DNA of 5,345 bases from Demequinaceae bacterium UBA4004 (GTDB lineage Bacteria > Actinomycetota > Actinomycetes > Actinomycetales > Demequinaceae). Below the pieces are notes generated by a model. The model was not told the origin of the DNA, searched no databases, and worked only from the letters and a program-made list of their open reading frames with translations. Shown here piece after piece: positions 4,883 through 5,345 of the stretch (the stretch's first letter is position 1; every line of letters starts with the position of its first letter). The DNA lies in assembly GCA_002384765.1 (NCBI GenBank), contig DGBM01000004.1:1-5345 (forward strand). The letters are read 5' to 3'. The translations under genes were made by a program, and so were the position numbers.

Positions 4883-5345
4883 CCCGACTCGCTGGCAAGC
4901 GGATCGTGCTCACCGGTGCGGCCGGAGCGCTGGGCTCCGCGATCGCCGAGGCCTGTGTGCGCGAGGGCGCTGCCGGCCTGGTGCTCGCCGACCTCGATGT
5001 GGAGGCGGCGCAGGCCATGGTTGAGCCGCTGGGCGGCGACACCACCCGAGTGCTTGCGGTGGCGGCCGACGTGGGGCAGAAGGAGTCGGTCGATGCCATG
5101 GTGAGGTCCGCCCTCGAGGAGTTGGGTGCGGTCGACGTGCTCATCAACAACGCCGGCATCCTGACCCCGTCGGCTCGCGTGCACAACGTCACCGAGGACG
5201 ACTTCAACGCCATCATGAACATCAACGTGATGGGGGCGTTTCGTGGCATGCACGCCGTCATCCCGTCGATGCGGGCCAAGGGCGGTGGCTCGATCATCAA
5301 CACCGCTTCGGTGGCGGGCCTGACCGCGTGGTCGCACACCTCGCC
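4879..5345 (+). CDS. Short-chain dehydrogenase/reductase (SDR), cut by the right edge
   Basis: The first 155 residues of a classical SDR are visible. TGAAGALG (residues 12-19) is the TGxxxGxG cofactor motif. LVLADLD puts Asp38 at the end of the second strand, pointing to NAD(H). NNAG is at 90-93, the NINVMGAF helix follows, and INTASVAGL carries the catalytic Ser144. The catalytic Tyr-x-x-x-Lys would come within roughly 15 residues past the window edge. A typical full length is about 250-260 residues. A good ribosome binding site (GGAAGGA, 4864-4870) lies 8 bases before the ATG, which overlaps the MBL stop. It probably oxidises or reduces a hydroxyl/keto intermediate of the same pathway; SDR substrates cannot be told from this region. 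Confidence 0.93.
   Translation, partial: MTRLAGKRIVLTGAAGALGSAIAEACVREGAAGLVLADLDVEAAQAMVEPLGGDTTRVLAVAADVGQKESVDAMVRSALEELGAVDVLINNAGILTPSARVHNVTEDDFNAIMNINVMGAFRGMHAVIPSMRAKGGGSIINTASVAGLTAWSHTS

Noticed and set aside
1..5345. CRISPR array, rRNA, intact tRNA or a defence/toxin system
   Set aside because: No regularly spaced repeats, no rRNA-like blocks, no full tRNA cloverleaf and no recognisable defence or toxin proteins were seen.

Overview
The window is GC-rich with strong G/C third-position preference and plausible Shine-Dalgarno sites, which suggests a high-GC actinobacterium. The genus cannot be named from this sequence. No complete phylogenetic marker gene is present, so the organism call is inference from composition and protein style.

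The window has two very different halves. The left part (about 1-1410) is a scrapyard of mobile and accessory DNA. It holds the start of a probable IS256-type transposase gene running off the left edge, with its terminal-repeat-like end near 203-229. Next comes a cation-diffusion-facilitator-like metal transporter that has lost its N-terminal membrane segments, carries a frameshift, and ends in a repeated cysteine-rich tail. A repeat-rich non-coding stretch follows (1009-1253), and then the C-terminal end of a tyrosine integrase, including its catalytic tyrosine motif, also frameshifted. All these genes point leftward.

The right part (about 1479-5345) is a compact rightward operon of CoA-linked catabolic genes. 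It encodes a PaaG-like enoyl-CoA hydratase/isomerase, a 4HBT hotdog thioesterase (frameshifted twice, net frame restored), a 3-hydroxyacyl-CoA dehydrogenase, a metallo-beta-lactamase-fold hydrolase with a C-terminal helical domain, and a short-chain dehydrogenase cut by the right edge. Two gene pairs overlap by ATGA (ECH/thioesterase and MBL/SDR), and a candidate promoter lies at 1479-1507. Together they could isomerise or hydrate an unsaturated acyl-CoA, oxidise the 3-hydroxyacyl-CoA, and release or process thioester or ester intermediates, as in beta-oxidation-like degradation of an aromatic, alicyclic or branched acid. The substrate cannot be read from the sequence; no ligase, acyl-CoA dehydrogenase or thiolase is in view.

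Three of the four frameshifts sit in short G/C homopolymers. Sequence error is therefore a serious alternative to true gene decay for the thioesterase and for the internal break in the transporter. I see no clearly new biological system; the most interesting points are the catalytic-residue substitutions in the two CoA enzymes, the repeated Cys-rich transporter tail, and the integrase/att-like scar beside the catabolic operon.
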